This document shows positions 55,288-64,000 of a stretch of DNA of 64,000 bases, one piece after another. Numbering within the stretch: position 1 is the first letter of the stretch; each line of letters opens with the position of its first letter. The notes below the pieces were generated by a model. That model was given only the letters and a program-made list of their open reading frames with translations. It was not told where the DNA came from and did not search any database. Origin of the DNA: Balneolales bacterium ANBcel1 (GTDB lineage Bacteria > Bacteroidota > Rhodothermia > Balneolales > Natronogracilivirgulaceae); the NCBI GenBank assembly GCA_029688905.1, contig JARULB010000007.1:1-64000 (forward strand). The letters are read 5' to 3'. The position numbers were made by a program, and so were the translations under genes.

Positions 55288-56763
55288 TCAGGCATCTTCC
55301 GGATTCCAGGACTTCATCCTGTCACGAATCACCTGTCCTGCCTTATCGATGCCGATCCGTTCCTGCTTCATGGAGTCCCGGTCGCGGATAGTCACGGTAT
55401 TGTCTTCCAGCCCATCAAAATCCACTGTAATACAGAACGGTGTTCCCGCTTCGTCCAGACGTCGGTATCTCTTGCCGATGGACCCCTTTTCATCGTACTG
55501 CACCTTGTAGTCTTCCGAGAGTTCGTCGGTGATTTTCCGCGCCACTTCCTGCAGTTCCGGCTTTTTGATAAGCGGGAAAACTCCCGCGGTGATCGGTGCC
55601 AGTTTGGGGTGCATTTTGAGCACGGTTCGGGTTTCCACGGTTCCTTCCTTGTCACCGGGCACCTCTTCCTCGCGAAACGCGTCGCAGAGAACCATAAGCA
55701 GGCAGCGGTCAAGTCCGATGGACGTTTCCACCACATAGGGGATAAAACGCTCCTGGCTGCGCGGATCGAAATACTCCATTTTTTTGCCGGAGTGCTCCTG
55801 ATGCGCTCCCAGGTCGAAGTCTGTTCGATTGTGGATACCTTCGACTTCCTGCCATCCGATCGGAAACTCGTACTGCACATCCACCGCCTCTTTGGCGTAG
55901 TGGGCAAGCTTGTCTTCGGGATGGTCGTGGAACCGCAGCTTTGACGGCCTGATTCCTATGCTTTTGTGCCAGGCAAACCGCTCTTCCCTCCAGCGGGCGT
56001 ACTCGTCGGAGTCGGTTCCGGGCTTGACAAAATACTGCATTTCCATCTGTTCGAATTCCCGCATGCGAAACACGAACTGCCTGGCCACCACCTCATTGCG
56101 AAACGCCTTGCCGATTTGCGCGATCCCGAACGGCACCTGCTGACGCGTGGTATTCAATACGTTGGTAACATTGACAAAAATCCCCTGTGCGGTCTCCGGA
56201 CGAATATACACCTCTGATTCCTCACTGGATGCCGTGGCACCAAACTGTGTTTTGAACATCAGATTGAACTGGCGCACTTCGGTCCAGTCAAACGCGCCGC
56301 TGTCCGGCCCCTTGATCTGTTCCTCCATGATGATATCGTACAAATCCTCATTGAGGGATTTTCGGGTTCCGGAGCTATCGAGCAGTTGCTGGATGTTATC
56401 GGCGTGCGCGTCATCCCCTTTTTCTCGCAGTTTCTGGATGTGGACTTCGATGAGGATATCCGCCCGGTAGCGCATTTTGGACTGTTTGTCATCGATCATG
56501 GGATCGCTGAAGCTGTCGACATGGCCGCTGGCTTTCCACACTTTGGGATGCATGAGGATGGCGGCATCCAGACCGACGATATTATCGTGCTTCTGGGTCA
56601 TGGCCGCCCACCATGCCTGATTCAGCTTTCGTTTGAGCTCCACCCCCAGCGGACCGTAATCATAGACGGCGCTGAGTCCGCCGTAAATCTCGGATGATTG
56701 AAATATGAAACCCCGCGCCTTTGAAAGGGATACGATTTTATCCAGTCGGTTTTTTGATGCCAT
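55288..56763 (-). CDS. glyQS: Glycine--tRNA ligase (single-chain type)
   Basis: A 491-residue class II synthetase of the single-subunit dimeric type. Class II motifs seen are ARGFIFQSSEIYGGLSAVYDYGPLG, the motif 2 region KAFRNEVVARQFVFRMREFEQMEMQYF, and motif 3 PYVVETSIGLDRCLLMVL. The C-terminal anticodon domain has KLAPITAGVFPLI and RRLDEAGTPFCITVDFDG. It charges tRNA-Gly. It stands alone; no leader of the T-box type was seen. Confidence 0.96.
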   Translation of the reverse strand: MASKNRLDKIVSLSKARGFIFQSSEIYGGLSAVYDYGPLGVELKRKLNQAWWAAMTQKHDNIVGLDAAILMHPKVWKASGHVDSFSDPMIDDKQSKMRYRADILIEVHIQKLREKGDDAHADNIQQLLDSSGTRKSLNEDLYDIIMEEQIKGPDSGAFDWTEVRQFNLMFKTQFGATASSEESEVYIRPETAQGIFVNVTNVLNTTRQQVPFGIAQIGKAFRNEVVARQFVFRMREFEQMEMQYFVKPGTDSDEYARWREERFAWHKSIGIRPSKLRFHDHPEDKLAHYAKEAVDVQYEFPIGWQEVEGIHNRTDFDLGAHQEHSGKKMEYFDPRSQERFIPYVVETSIGLDRCLLMVLCDAFREEEVPGDKEGTVETRTVLKMHPKLAPITAGVFPLIKKPELQEVARKITDELSEDYKVQYDEKGSIGKRYRRLDEAGTPFCITVDFDGLEDNTVTIRDRDSMKQERIGIDKAGQVIRDRMKSWNPEDA

Positions 56764-57260
56764 AAGTATACGTTTCCGGGTAGGTTACTGAGTAATAATG
56801 TTGATTGAGAGGATGAAACGGATTGCCAGGAACAAATGCGGCAGCTTGCACTGCCGTCCCGGGATTCGATAAGAGCGTGCTGACGTAATGCGCAGATCAA
56901 CCGCACCCCGGTGCAGGCAAACCTCAAATATACCAGATTTTTAAGGCGGATGAAACTCGGCGGCCGGAACCCTGCCGACGGCAACTGTTGCATATTCCTG
57001 TAATATCCAGACTGGCAAAATTGGCTCTATGCCACTTCTGATGTTTTCAGGGGTGTCGAAACCGTACCTGGCAGACACTGAAACAAGAAACAATCCCTCT
57101 AATAATGAAGCGCTTATAGGTTTTGCAAAACCATTTTGATATTTTCAGCGCATATAGGATCCTCTCCCGCCATCATGTTTTACTATTGTGTTTTTCCTCC
57201 GACATGAATTGCGGGATATTTCGATGAAAACAAAACCACAGAATTAAAAAATCAGATATC
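56764..57260. other. Divergent region between glyQS and asd
   Basis: No gene seen. It holds a CGGCAG/CTGCCG hairpin (56839-56844 with 56851-56856), the palindrome GGTTTTGCAAAACC at 57119-57132 and a pair of near-identical 12-base repeats around it. It should contain both promoters. Confidence 0.45.
57109..57158. promoter_or_regulatory. Palindrome flanked by direct repeats upstream of asd
   Basis: AGCGCTTATAGG (57109-57120) and AGCGCATATAGG (57147-57158) differ by one base and lie 38 apart. The first runs straight into a perfect 14-base palindrome (57119-57132), two bases overlapping. They are about 100 bases before the asd start and look like binding sites for a regulator. Confidence 0.45.
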
Positions 57261-58316
57261 ATGGCTGAATATCGTGTTGGTGTACTTGGAGCTACCGGAG
57301 CGGTAGGACAAAAATTTATTCATTTGCTGCGTGATCACCCCTGGTTCAAGGTTACCGCGCTTGGGGCATCGGACCGCAGTGCCGGAAAAACGTATCGTGA
57401 TGCCGCAAACTGGCTGGAATCGACTGAAATACCGGAAGATGTAGCCGGACAGACGGTGACGACCTGCGAGCCCGGAAATATGGATGTCGATTTTGTATTC
57501 TCCGGACTCGATTCGGCGGTTGCGACCGATATCGAGCTCTCTTTTGCCAAAGCAGGTATCCCCGTAATATCCAATGCCCGCAATTACCGACAGCACGAGA
57601 CCGTACCTTTGATGGTGGCTGAAGTGAACCCGGACCACGCTGAGCTTATAAAGGACCAGAAGTTCGACCCGAACGGCCGCGGATTCATTGTTACCAACCC
57701 GAATTGCGTGTGCATCCCCCTGGTGATGGCACTCAAGCCGATTTATGACGCTTTTGGAGTTGAGGAAATTATTCTGACATCCGTCCAGGCTGTCTCCGGT
57801 GCCGGTTATCCGGGGGTTCCCAGTCTGGATATCCTCGGCAACATCCTGCCCTATATCGGCGGTGAAGAGGAAAAAATTGGCCTGGAGCCGTTGAAACTGC
57901 TCGGCAAACTCGAAAATGGGAAAGTAGAATTTGAGAAAATTCCGATTCAGGCGACTTCATTTCGTGCTCCGGTAATCGACGGACACCTTCTCTCGATTGC
58001 CGCCAAACTCTCCAAAAAGCCCGGCAGCATTGACGAAGTTAAAGAGGTCGTCCGCAACTGGAAGAATCCGATTGCCGACCTGAAGCTGCCATCCAGTCCG
58101 GAGAAACCGGTTCGGCTGTACGATGACTTCCGTTACCCGCAACCTCGCCATCATGCCCTTGCCGAGAAAGGAATGCAGGTGGGGATGGGCCGCATGCGCG
58201 AATCCCAGGTGTTCGATATAGCTTTCACCGCACTGGGCCACAACACCATTCGCGGCGCCGCAGGATGCTCCATCCTGAACGCGGAACTGCTGGTTTCAAA
58301 AGGCTACATCAAATAA
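57261..58316 (+). CDS. asd: Aspartate-semialdehyde dehydrogenase, archaeal/fungal-like type
   Basis: The 351-residue enzyme reduces aspartyl phosphate to aspartate semialdehyde for threonine, methionine, lysine and diaminopimelate. NADP-binding start is VGVLGATGAVGQKFI; catalytic C149 is in VTNPNCVCIPL; the histidine is in VIDGHLLSIAAKL. The segment SGAGYPGVPSLDILGNILPYIGGEEEKI marks the branch found in archaea, fungi and some bacteria rather than the E. coli type. No aspartokinase is near. Confidence 0.94.
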   Translation: MAEYRVGVLGATGAVGQKFIHLLRDHPWFKVTALGASDRSAGKTYRDAANWLESTEIPEDVAGQTVTTCEPGNMDVDFVFSGLDSAVATDIELSFAKAGIPVISNARNYRQHETVPLMVAEVNPDHAELIKDQKFDPNGRGFIVTNPNCVCIPLVMALKPIYDAFGVEEIILTSVQAVSGAGYPGVPSLDILGNILPYIGGEEEKIGLEPLKLLGKLENGKVEFEKIPIQATSFRAPVIDGHLLSIAAKLSKKPGSIDEVKEVVRNWKNPIADLKLPSSPEKPVRLYDDFRYPQPRHHALAEKGMQVGMGRMRESQVFDIAFTALGHNTIRGAAGCSILNAELLVSKGYIK

Positions 58317-58329
58317 AACCGCTTCATGT

Positions 58330-58356
58330 TCCGGGATATCAACAAGATATCCCGGA
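58330..58356 (+). terminator. Hairpin after asd
   Basis: CCGGGATATC (58331-58340) pairs perfectly with GATATCCCGG (58346-58355), plus one outer pair, around AACAA. It starts 13 bases after the asd stop. There is no T-run, but the position suggests it ends the asd transcript. Confidence 0.55.
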
Positions 58357-58634
58357 TGCTGCGGAATCTCATCAAGGGCCGCAGTTTGAGTCCCGGGTAA
58401 ACATAATCAGCAAATCGCCTGTTACTTTGCGAAAAAGCGCTTTTATCCTTGCATTAAACATCCGGCCGCTTTACCTTGATGCAAACATTTAAGCAATCCT
58501 GGATTGCATACTGATTATTTGCTCTTTCGATTATTTGTAAGGATTTGACGCCCCGATTATCTGTATAACCGAACAGATTTAACACCAACCGACCTATTCA
58601 TTGGGGAGTCGTGAAGGCGCATTTCTACAGTCCT

Positions 58635-58668
58635 ATGGGGTTGCGGGGTGACCACCTCGTAACCCTAT
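58635..58668 (+). promoter_or_regulatory. Strong leader hairpin before the large surface protein gene
   Basis: Positions 58635-58649 pair with 58654-58668, with three G-U pairs, around a GACC loop, followed by TTTTATCC. A second stem (GAGGCAGC with GCTGCCTC) lies at about 58684-58712. They stand about 110-180 bases before the preferred start and could be a terminator or attenuator. Confidence 0.5.
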
Positions 58669-58817
58669 TTTATCCTTGCAAAAGCCGAGGCAGCCACTGT
58701 CCCGTAGCTGCCTCCGAATCAGATAATCCTGAAAATCTGCCCGGCAGGACCGTTCTTATTCCTGATTCTGCGGTTATACCCGGAAAGCGCAAGTACCCGG
58801 GGGATTGTGCCTCCCGG

Positions 58818-61800
58818 ATGACCGGCAAAAAAACCGATTCGGTGCCATTGCTACGGTTCTTTTTCGTAAAGGTCGCTTTTGCCATGTTTGCGGGCCAGGG
58901 AATGGCACAGCCGGATCAACCCGTGTTTTCTCCGGACTTTTCGACTCCCCTGTCCGGTTCGGAATGGTCCGGTGACCTTGTGGACTTCCGGCCGGATTTT
59001 GCCGAAACGCCTCCCCTTCTGCGCCTTGACGCCCCAGCGGATCAGCAGGCATCATCCATTGCCACCCTGGAAAAGTTTGAACCGGTCTACTGGGAATGGT
59101 ATATCCGACAGGATTTTGCCCCCTCCAACAACAACCGGACCCATGTGTTTCTCAACGCGAGCCATCCCGAACTGGACGATGACGCGGACGGAATCGCACT
59201 CAGAACAGGCGAAAACGGAACACCAAAACATTTCCGCCTGATTGAATTTGCCTCCGGAGCCGCGGTGGGAGAACTGCTGAGCAGCGATGTGGAGATCGAG
59301 TCCGGCACCGGATACCGCATCCGGGTTATTCGCTCGCCCGACAACGAACTGCACCTTTATGTCGCTTCCGAAAGAACGTCGACACCACTTCTGCAATCCG
59401 CTACCCACACACTGAATTCGCCTGCTGATATGCGGGCCGGCCATTTTGGAATTCTGACCCGCTTCACCTCCACCCGGCGTGATTTGACGCGCTACGGCGA
59501 CATCACTATCCATAATCAATTGCCCGAACCAGGCATTCGGGCAGTCACCGTGTCTGATAGAATGAGCCGTTCCCCAGAAAATAACCACCAGGCTGCAACC
59601 GGGCTTTCTGTTGAGATGGTTCGCGATGATGCCATAAAAGCGGAAGTGCCACGCAATTCGCACCTGCGGGCGAATCTGCCTGCAGCAGCGGATGAGCTTG
59701 AGACGGTGATCGAAGTTGTTTTCAATGTTCCGCTTTCAGACCCGGTGAATGCTGCCGATCTCTTCCGGCTTGAGAACGGGCGAATTCCGGATTTCGTCCG
59801 CTGTGACCATCCCCAGATATGCACACTGGAGTTCCGCCAGCCCCTGGCAAGCGGCACCAGAACCCTGAGCATCACGTCCTATATGACGATTTACAACCAA
59901 TTTTCCGAACCGGAAGAGCGGTCATTTCGGATAGCGGATCACGCCTTTCCGGGGGATATCGTCATCAATGAATTCATGTACCGGCCACCGGAAGGAATCC
60001 CCCCTTATGTCGAGCTTTTCAACCATACCGGCAAACTTCTGAACCTGCGGAACTGGCGGCTTCAGCGACGGCCGCTATCAACCGAACCGGAGCGCATCAT
60101 CACAGAAAGCGATCTGTTCATTGAACCCGGTGAAAAGCTGGTACTCACCTCCGACCGCCAGATGCTGGAGTCAGGCATGCAAACCCGGAATGTGTATGAA
60201 ATGGAGCGTTTCCCCAGGCTCAACGTTGCTTCGGCGGACAAGCTCCGGCTTTTTTCGGCGGATGACGTACTGATTGACTCACTGCACTACCACCCCGCCG
60301 ACTGGGGCGGATTCGAGGTGGCTCTGGAAAGAAGGGCTCCGACCATACCGGGATGGCTGACTGTCAACTGGAAAGAGTCAACCCATCCGCAAGGCGGAAC
60401 TCCCGGATTCCCCAACACCGCGCAGCCTCCGTCCGGCCCTCCATCTCTGGTTGGAGTGGATTATTCCGATCGGGATACGATTTCCATCCACTTTGACCGT
60501 GTAATGAAAGACCCTCCATCCCCCCTTTCCATTCGGCTCTTTTTGATGAGTGACGCGCATGATAACGCACATATTGCAGCTTATAAAACGGTTGGAGCAT
60601 ATCAAAAGCTTCATTCTTCGTCTTCTTCCGAACAGGGAACTCTCCCAAAAAATGCTTCCAAAACCGGTGAGCTGGAAATCAATGCTCTTTTCGCCGCCGC
60701 CAATATGATTCGGTTGATACCCGCGCAGCCACTGCAGCATGATACCGGGTATTTGTTACTAATCGAAGCTGCAGCGGATGTTTTCGGCAATGAACTGTGG
60801 GACGTGAGGTTCCCGTTTCGCTACTTCACCGTCGAGACAGCGGTTGCCGGAGATGTGGTCATTAATGAAGTGCTGTATCGAGCCGGGATGACCGTACGTT
60901 TTGTGGAGCTGCTGAACCGAAGTGAAAAGGTATTCGATGTGCGTCATTGGCGCATCGGAAGATCCACAGGAAGCCCGGTACCCCTGTTTACGGAAGTTCC
61001 GGTATTTCCCGTACATCTGCAGCCAGGCGAACTGGTCGTCATTTCCGAGCCGGACATGCCCCCTCTCATTGCAGGTGTACTCCATTTTTCCTTGCCGAAT
61101 TTTCCGCCGTATTCCCGAACCGGAGATGCGATCACCATTCATGAACCCGGGGAGCTGCTAATCGACAGCCTGTTTTACCACCCTTCCTGGGGAGGAAACA
61201 GAGACGGGGTATCTCTGGAGCGGATCAACCCCGACGGTGCGACACTGGATCCATCAAACTGGCGGGAACATCCGGATGGCCACACTGCCGGCATCGGTAA
61301 CTATCATTACAATCCGGCTCCGGATCCCCCGGAGGCCGTCTATGCGGAACTCACCACAGAGGGCATGGTCAAAGTGGTGTTCAATCGATTCATTCGAAAC
61401 ACCGGCCTGCATGATGTATCGCTGAACGGACGAAACCTGACTCCGGTTTCTTCAAGGCGGATGCAAGGAGAACAGCGCCTGCAATCCTCCGTACGGACCG
61501 TTCCATATGCCCTGTCAAATATTGATTCCGGAACAGGCGCTGCGGCCGGTACGGAAGATGGCTCCGGACCGCTGCTGCCGGCCATGGCCTCAGAGTATTA
61601 CTTCAGGCCGGATGCACCGGTTGAACGCAAGTACAAGGAGGTGGCCATTCCGGCTGTTATGGATGCTGCGGGGCTGGTGGGCACTCCTCACCTGATACCG
61701 CTCGCTTTCTCACCTGTAGGCGGTGATCTGGTGTTCAATGAAATCATGTTTCAGCCGATCAGTGACCGCTACGGCGTAATGCCCGATCAAAGTGAATACG

Positions 61801-62615
61801 TGGAATTTGTCAACCGTTCCGGCCTGGCGCTGCAGTTGTACGGAATTCGGATTCATGACCGCACGGACAAACACGGACAGGTTCGATCCATCACACCGGA
61901 AGGCTCCCGGAACACCATGCTGCTGCCAGAGTCATACCTGGTGATCTACCCGGATACCAGTGAAGAGCTCAGCCATTCAAGGCTCGGCAGAGCGTTTTCG
62001 GTTTCTGAGGACTCCGAAAGCGTCTTCCTTCGCGCCGACCGGCTGACGCTGGGCCTGCCCTCAGGGGGTGATGCGGTGTATCTGGGTTTCGGTGACCATC
62101 CGCCGGTCGACTCCCTGGTATACCGGCCCCACTGGCATAATCCCAATCTCATCGACACTCGTGGAATAAGCCTTGAGCGGATACTTCCCGGGGGAATCTC
62201 CGGAGACGATAGCAACTGGACCTCCAGCACACACCCGGATGGCGGCACACCGGGGTTCCGGAACTCGGTCAGTGTACTGGAAACGGAACCCGCTGCTTCG
62301 GGAATCACCCTGTCACCGAACCCGTTTTCCCCCAATGGCGACGGACGCGATGACCATCTGATTATTCACTATGCACTCGATGATCCGGACTATCTGTTAC
62401 GGGTCCGCATTTTTGACCGAAGCGGCAGGCTGGTTCGCACCCTGGCCGATGGCAGCAGTGCCGGCCGTGAAGGCCAACTGATCTGGGACGGGCGTACCGA
62501 TGACGGGATCATGAATCGTGTGGGGCTTTATATCATCCATCTGAAAGCGCAAAACCGGTCGACAGGCAACTCTCTCATTTTCCGGGAGATTGCCGTACTG
62601 GCACGGCCTCTTTAA
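58818..62615 (+). CDS. Large surface protein with three lamin-tail domains
   Basis: From ATG 58818 the product has about 1265 residues with a signal (LRFFFVKVAFAMFAGQGMAQ). The N-terminal third is a beta-rich region (EWYIRQDFAPSNNNRTHVF). Three lamin-tail domains begin near residues 377 (GDIVINEFMYRPP), 676 (GDVVINEVLYRAG) and 968 (GDLVFNEIMFQP). Ig-like parts lie between (VIEVVFNVPLSDP; ISIHFDRVMKDP; MVKVVFNRFIRN). The C-terminus (SPNPFSPNGDGRDDHLIIHY; RIFDRSGRLVRTL; LIWDGRTDDG) is the FlgD/CHU-type domain. It is probably exported and cell-surface, possibly through type IX-like secretion, which is not shown. The longer start at 58611 has no signal directly after it. Confidence 0.85.
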   Translation: MTGKKTDSVPLLRFFFVKVAFAMFAGQGMAQPDQPVFSPDFSTPLSGSEWSGDLVDFRPDFAETPPLLRLDAPADQQASSIATLEKFEPVYWEWYIRQDFAPSNNNRTHVFLNASHPELDDDADGIALRTGENGTPKHFRLIEFASGAAVGELLSSDVEIESGTGYRIRVIRSPDNELHLYVASERTSTPLLQSATHTLNSPADMRAGHFGILTRFTSTRRDLTRYGDITIHNQLPEPGIRAVTVSDRMSRSPENNHQAATGLSVEMVRDDAIKAEVPRNSHLRANLPAAADELETVIEVVFNVPLSDPVNAADLFRLENGRIPDFVRCDHPQICTLEFRQPLASGTRTLSITSYMTIYNQFSEPEERSFRIADHAFPGDIVINEFMYRPPEGIPPYVELFNHTGKLLNLRNWRLQRRPLSTEPERIITESDLFIEPGEKLVLTSDRQMLESGMQTRNVYEMERFPRLNVASADKLRLFSADDVLIDSLHYHPADWGGFEVALERRAPTIPGWLTVNWKESTHPQGGTPGFPNTAQPPSGPPSLVGVDYSDRDTISIHFDRVMKDPPSPLSIRLFLMSDAHDNAHIAAYKTVGAYQKLHSSSSSEQGTLPKNASKTGELEINALFAAANMIRLIPAQPLQHDTGYLLLIEAAADVFGNELWDVRFPFRYFTVETAVAGDVVINEVLYRAGMTVRFVELLNRSEKVFDVRHWRIGRSTGSPVPLFTEVPVFPVHLQPGELVVISEPDMPPLIAGVLHFSLPNFPPYSRTGDAITIHEPGELLIDSLFYHPSWGGNRDGVSLERINPDGATLDPSNWREHPDGHTAGIGNYHYNPAPDPPEAVYAELTTEGMVKVVFNRFIRNTGLHDVSLNGRNLTPVSSRRMQGEQRLQSSVRTVPYALSNIDSGTGAAAGTEDGSGPLLPAMASEYYFRPDAPVERKYKEVAIPAVMDAAGLVGTPHLIPLAFSPVGGDLVFNEIMFQPISDRYGVMPDQSEYVEFVNRSGLALQLYGIRIHDRTDKHGQVRSITPEGSRNTMLLPESYLVIYPDTSEELSHSRLGRAFSVSEDSESVFLRADRLTLGLPSGGDAVYLGFGDHPPVDSLVYRPHWHNPNLIDTRGISLERILPGGISGDDSNWTSSTHPDGGTPGFRNSVSVLETEPAASGITLSPNPFSPNGDGRDDHLIIHYALDDPDYLLRVRIFDRSGRLVRTLADGSSAGREGQLIWDGRTDDGIMNRVGLYIIHLKAQNRSTGNSLIFREIAVLARPL

Positions 62616-62720
62616 TCGAAAAAACGGCTTCAGAAACCAATATGGCAAAGTTTTGCTTTGCAAATTTACAGGAAGTTCCTATTCTGCTGTTTCATCACGA
62701 ATACGGCTCCTGTTACCATT

Positions 62721-63539
62721 ATGACTCTCTCTAAAAACTCTCCTGTTGGAATATTTGACTCTGGAATTGGCGGACTGACGGTTGTGCAATCGGTGATGAA
62801 TGCCCTTCCGGGAGAAGACATAATCTATTTCGGAGATACCGCACGCGTTCCGTACGGCATCAAATCCACGGATACCATCCGTAAATATGCACTGCAGATT
62901 ACCCACTTTCTGCTCAAGAGAAATGTAAAGATTATACTTGTTGCTTGTAATTCCGTAGCGGCAGCGGCAAGAAATGAGATCAAGAAAGAGTGCGGGAGTA
63001 TTCCCGTTCTGGACGTGATTGAGGCGGGGACACAGGCGGCCATCCGTCAATCGGGTGAGAACCGGCATATCGGAGTAATCGGGACTCTGGCTACCATTGG
63101 CTCCGGCGCCTACGAAACGGCGTTGGCCAAACTGGACAAGGACATCCAGGTGTTTTCACGAGCCTGCCCCCTCCTGGTGCCGCTCGCCGAGGAGGGATGG
63201 CATGAAAATCACATTGCCGATGACGTTCTGCGCGAATATCTCTCCGATTTCAAAGACAAGAATCTTGGAGCCATGATCCTGGGTTGTACGCACTATCCGC
63301 TGTTTAAAAACGGGATTCAGCGGGTACTTGGGGATCAAATTGAGATCATTGACTCGGCGGAATCGATTGCCGACATGACCAAAAAGCATCTCGACAGCAC
63401 AGGCATGCGAAACCCCCAGAAAGAAGGGGGTTCCTTCGACTGCTTTGTGAGCGACAAGCCGCAACGTTTCAAGGTGCTGGCGGAACGATTTCTCGGTCAA
63501 AAGCTCAACCGGGTGGAGATCGTCAACCTGAAAAACTGA
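62721..63539 (+). CDS. murI: Glutamate racemase
   Basis: ATG 62721 gives 272 residues beginning with the family start (SPVGIFDSGIGGLTVVQSV). Both catalytic cysteines are present: VACNSVAAAA and LGCTHYPLF. It makes D-glutamate for peptidoglycan. The extension from 62658 adds 21 residues without family likeness. It is convergent with the SpoU gene, with 22 bases between stops. Confidence 0.95.
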   Translation: MTLSKNSPVGIFDSGIGGLTVVQSVMNALPGEDIIYFGDTARVPYGIKSTDTIRKYALQITHFLLKRNVKIILVACNSVAAAARNEIKKECGSIPVLDVIEAGTQAAIRQSGENRHIGVIGTLATIGSGAYETALAKLDKDIQVFSRACPLLVPLAEEGWHENHIADDVLREYLSDFKDKNLGAMILGCTHYPLFKNGIQRVLGDQIEIIDSAESIADMTKKHLDSTGMRNPQKEGGSFDCFVSDKPQRFKVLAERFLGQKLNRVEIVNLKN

Positions 63540-63561
63540 TTGGCGATGCACGGGCATTACC

Positions 63562-64000
63562 CTAATCGGCGGCCAACCGGGCCATAACGATAGCAGCCGC
63601 CACCGAGGCGTTGAGGCTCTCAATCCCGTCTTCATTTCGGAACATCTCTTGCGGCTTTCCTTCGTTCCTGCGCCGAGCATCAGCTCCCTCGGTATCACCG
63701 TTCTGGTTACTGTCGCCATCAGGATCCCTGCTGACCTTCGGCTCATCTACCCGCTGTTCCGAGGCCGACATACTTCCCGGAACCCGGTCAATCCGGATTC
63801 GCCCGAAATCCTGTCGGAGAATAGCTTCATCAATTCCATTTGCCTCATTCCCGACGACAATCATTTGCCGCTTCCCTTTTTTTACCGACTGATACGACAC
63901 CGATCGGTCACCGGCGTCCAGCACAAGCACCTGCCAACCCATTTGGGCAGCATCCAACAAAAACGGGGGCAAGTCAGCCTCCACCCAATCCAGAATACCG
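63562..64000 (-). CDS. SpoU/TrmH family RNA methyltransferase, partial
   Basis: Only the C-terminal part lies in the window; the 5' end runs off the right edge, and the frame is open to 64000. The SPOUT motifs are clear: QMIVVGNEANGID, RIRIDRVPG and ESLNASVAAAIVMARL, which form the S-adenosylmethionine-binding knot. Between the second and third lies an added charged segment of about 47 residues (SEQRVDEPKVSRDPDGDSN and so on) that common family members lack. It probably 2'-O-methylates a tRNA or rRNA site; the target cannot be given. Confidence 0.85.
   Translation of the reverse strand, partial: GILDWVEADLPPFLLDAAQMGWQVLVLDAGDRSVSYQSVKKGKRQMIVVGNEANGIDEAILRQDFGRIRIDRVPGSMSASEQRVDEPKVSRDPDGDSNQNGDTEGADARRRNEGKPQEMFRNEDGIESLNASVAAAIVMARLAAD

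Noticed and set aside
56839-56856. Hairpin upstream of glyQS as a T-box leader
   Set aside because: The stem is short and no T-box sequence or specifier loop was found.
58684-58760. Possible cobalamin riboswitch-like pieces (CCACTGTCCCG) before the surface protein
   Set aside because: The order of conserved pieces is wrong and the B12-box and receptor stems are absent.

Overview
This window looks like a chromosomal segment of a Gram-negative bacterium of the Bacteroidota/Rhodothermota/Balneolota assemblage. The placement is inferred from gene content, not from a marker-gene tree. It rests on a TonB-dependent receptor with a carboxypeptidase-regulatory N-terminal domain, several lipoproteins, a lamin-tail surface protein with an FlgD/CHU-type C-terminus, an 11-gene nuo operon without nuoE, nuoF or nuoG, a DUF6132 protein, few strong Shine-Dalgarno sites, and moderately high GC. 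I saw no rRNA, tRNA, CRISPR array, insertion sequence, integrase or phage gene. It reads mostly as core and housekeeping DNA.

Layout. 1-3.1 kb: sugar catabolism (GatZ/KbaZ-type protein and a GH31 glycosidase lipoprotein), with hairpins between them. 3.3-3.6 kb: a broken ApbE fragment. 3.8-20 kb, minus strand: pyruvate:ferredoxin oxidoreductase, a dihydroorotate-dehydrogenase-like protein and nuoABCDHIJKLMN, which together look like a ferredoxin-linked energy module. 20.6-22.8 kb: a small exported protein and a DUF2207 membrane protein. 22.9-28.5 kb, minus: DUF6132 protein, siroheme nitrite/sulfite reductase, proB, a small membrane protein and proA. 28.6-32.2 kb: phosphoglucomutase and a P1B-4-type metal ATPase with overlapping 3' ends. 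32.6-38.1 kb, plus: response regulator-histidine kinase, carbonic anhydrase, AbgT transporter, cyclophilin lipoprotein and glycerophosphodiesterase. 38-47.3 kb: two small membrane proteins, a TonB-dependent receptor, acyl-ACP thioesterase, an outer-membrane-like protein, a split mgtE behind a structured leader, and two UppP paralogues. 47.6-56.8 kb: slipin and NfeD, a branching enzyme, a DUF2459 lipoprotein, a luciferase-like oxidoreductase, FKBP and GlyRS. 57.3-64 kb: asd, a large surface protein, murI, and the end of a SpoU methyltransferase cut by the window edge.

How genes may work together. PFOR makes reduced ferredoxin from pyruvate, and a complex I without its NADH-dehydrogenase arm could take electrons from ferredoxin. 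The siroheme reductase is another plausible ferredoxin user. ProB and ProA form the proline pathway. NfeD and slipin form the usual membrane protease-stomatin pair. UppP and MurI serve cell-wall synthesis.

The strongest unusual signals are the mgtE locus (loss of the CBS magnesium-sensing region plus a frame break, behind a leader that pairs over its ribosome binding site), a UppP paralogue lacking the catalytic-motif glutamate, the ferredoxin/complex I grouping with charged tails on NuoI, NuoA and NuoB, and several structured leaders. I did not find a clear new defence or mobile system.
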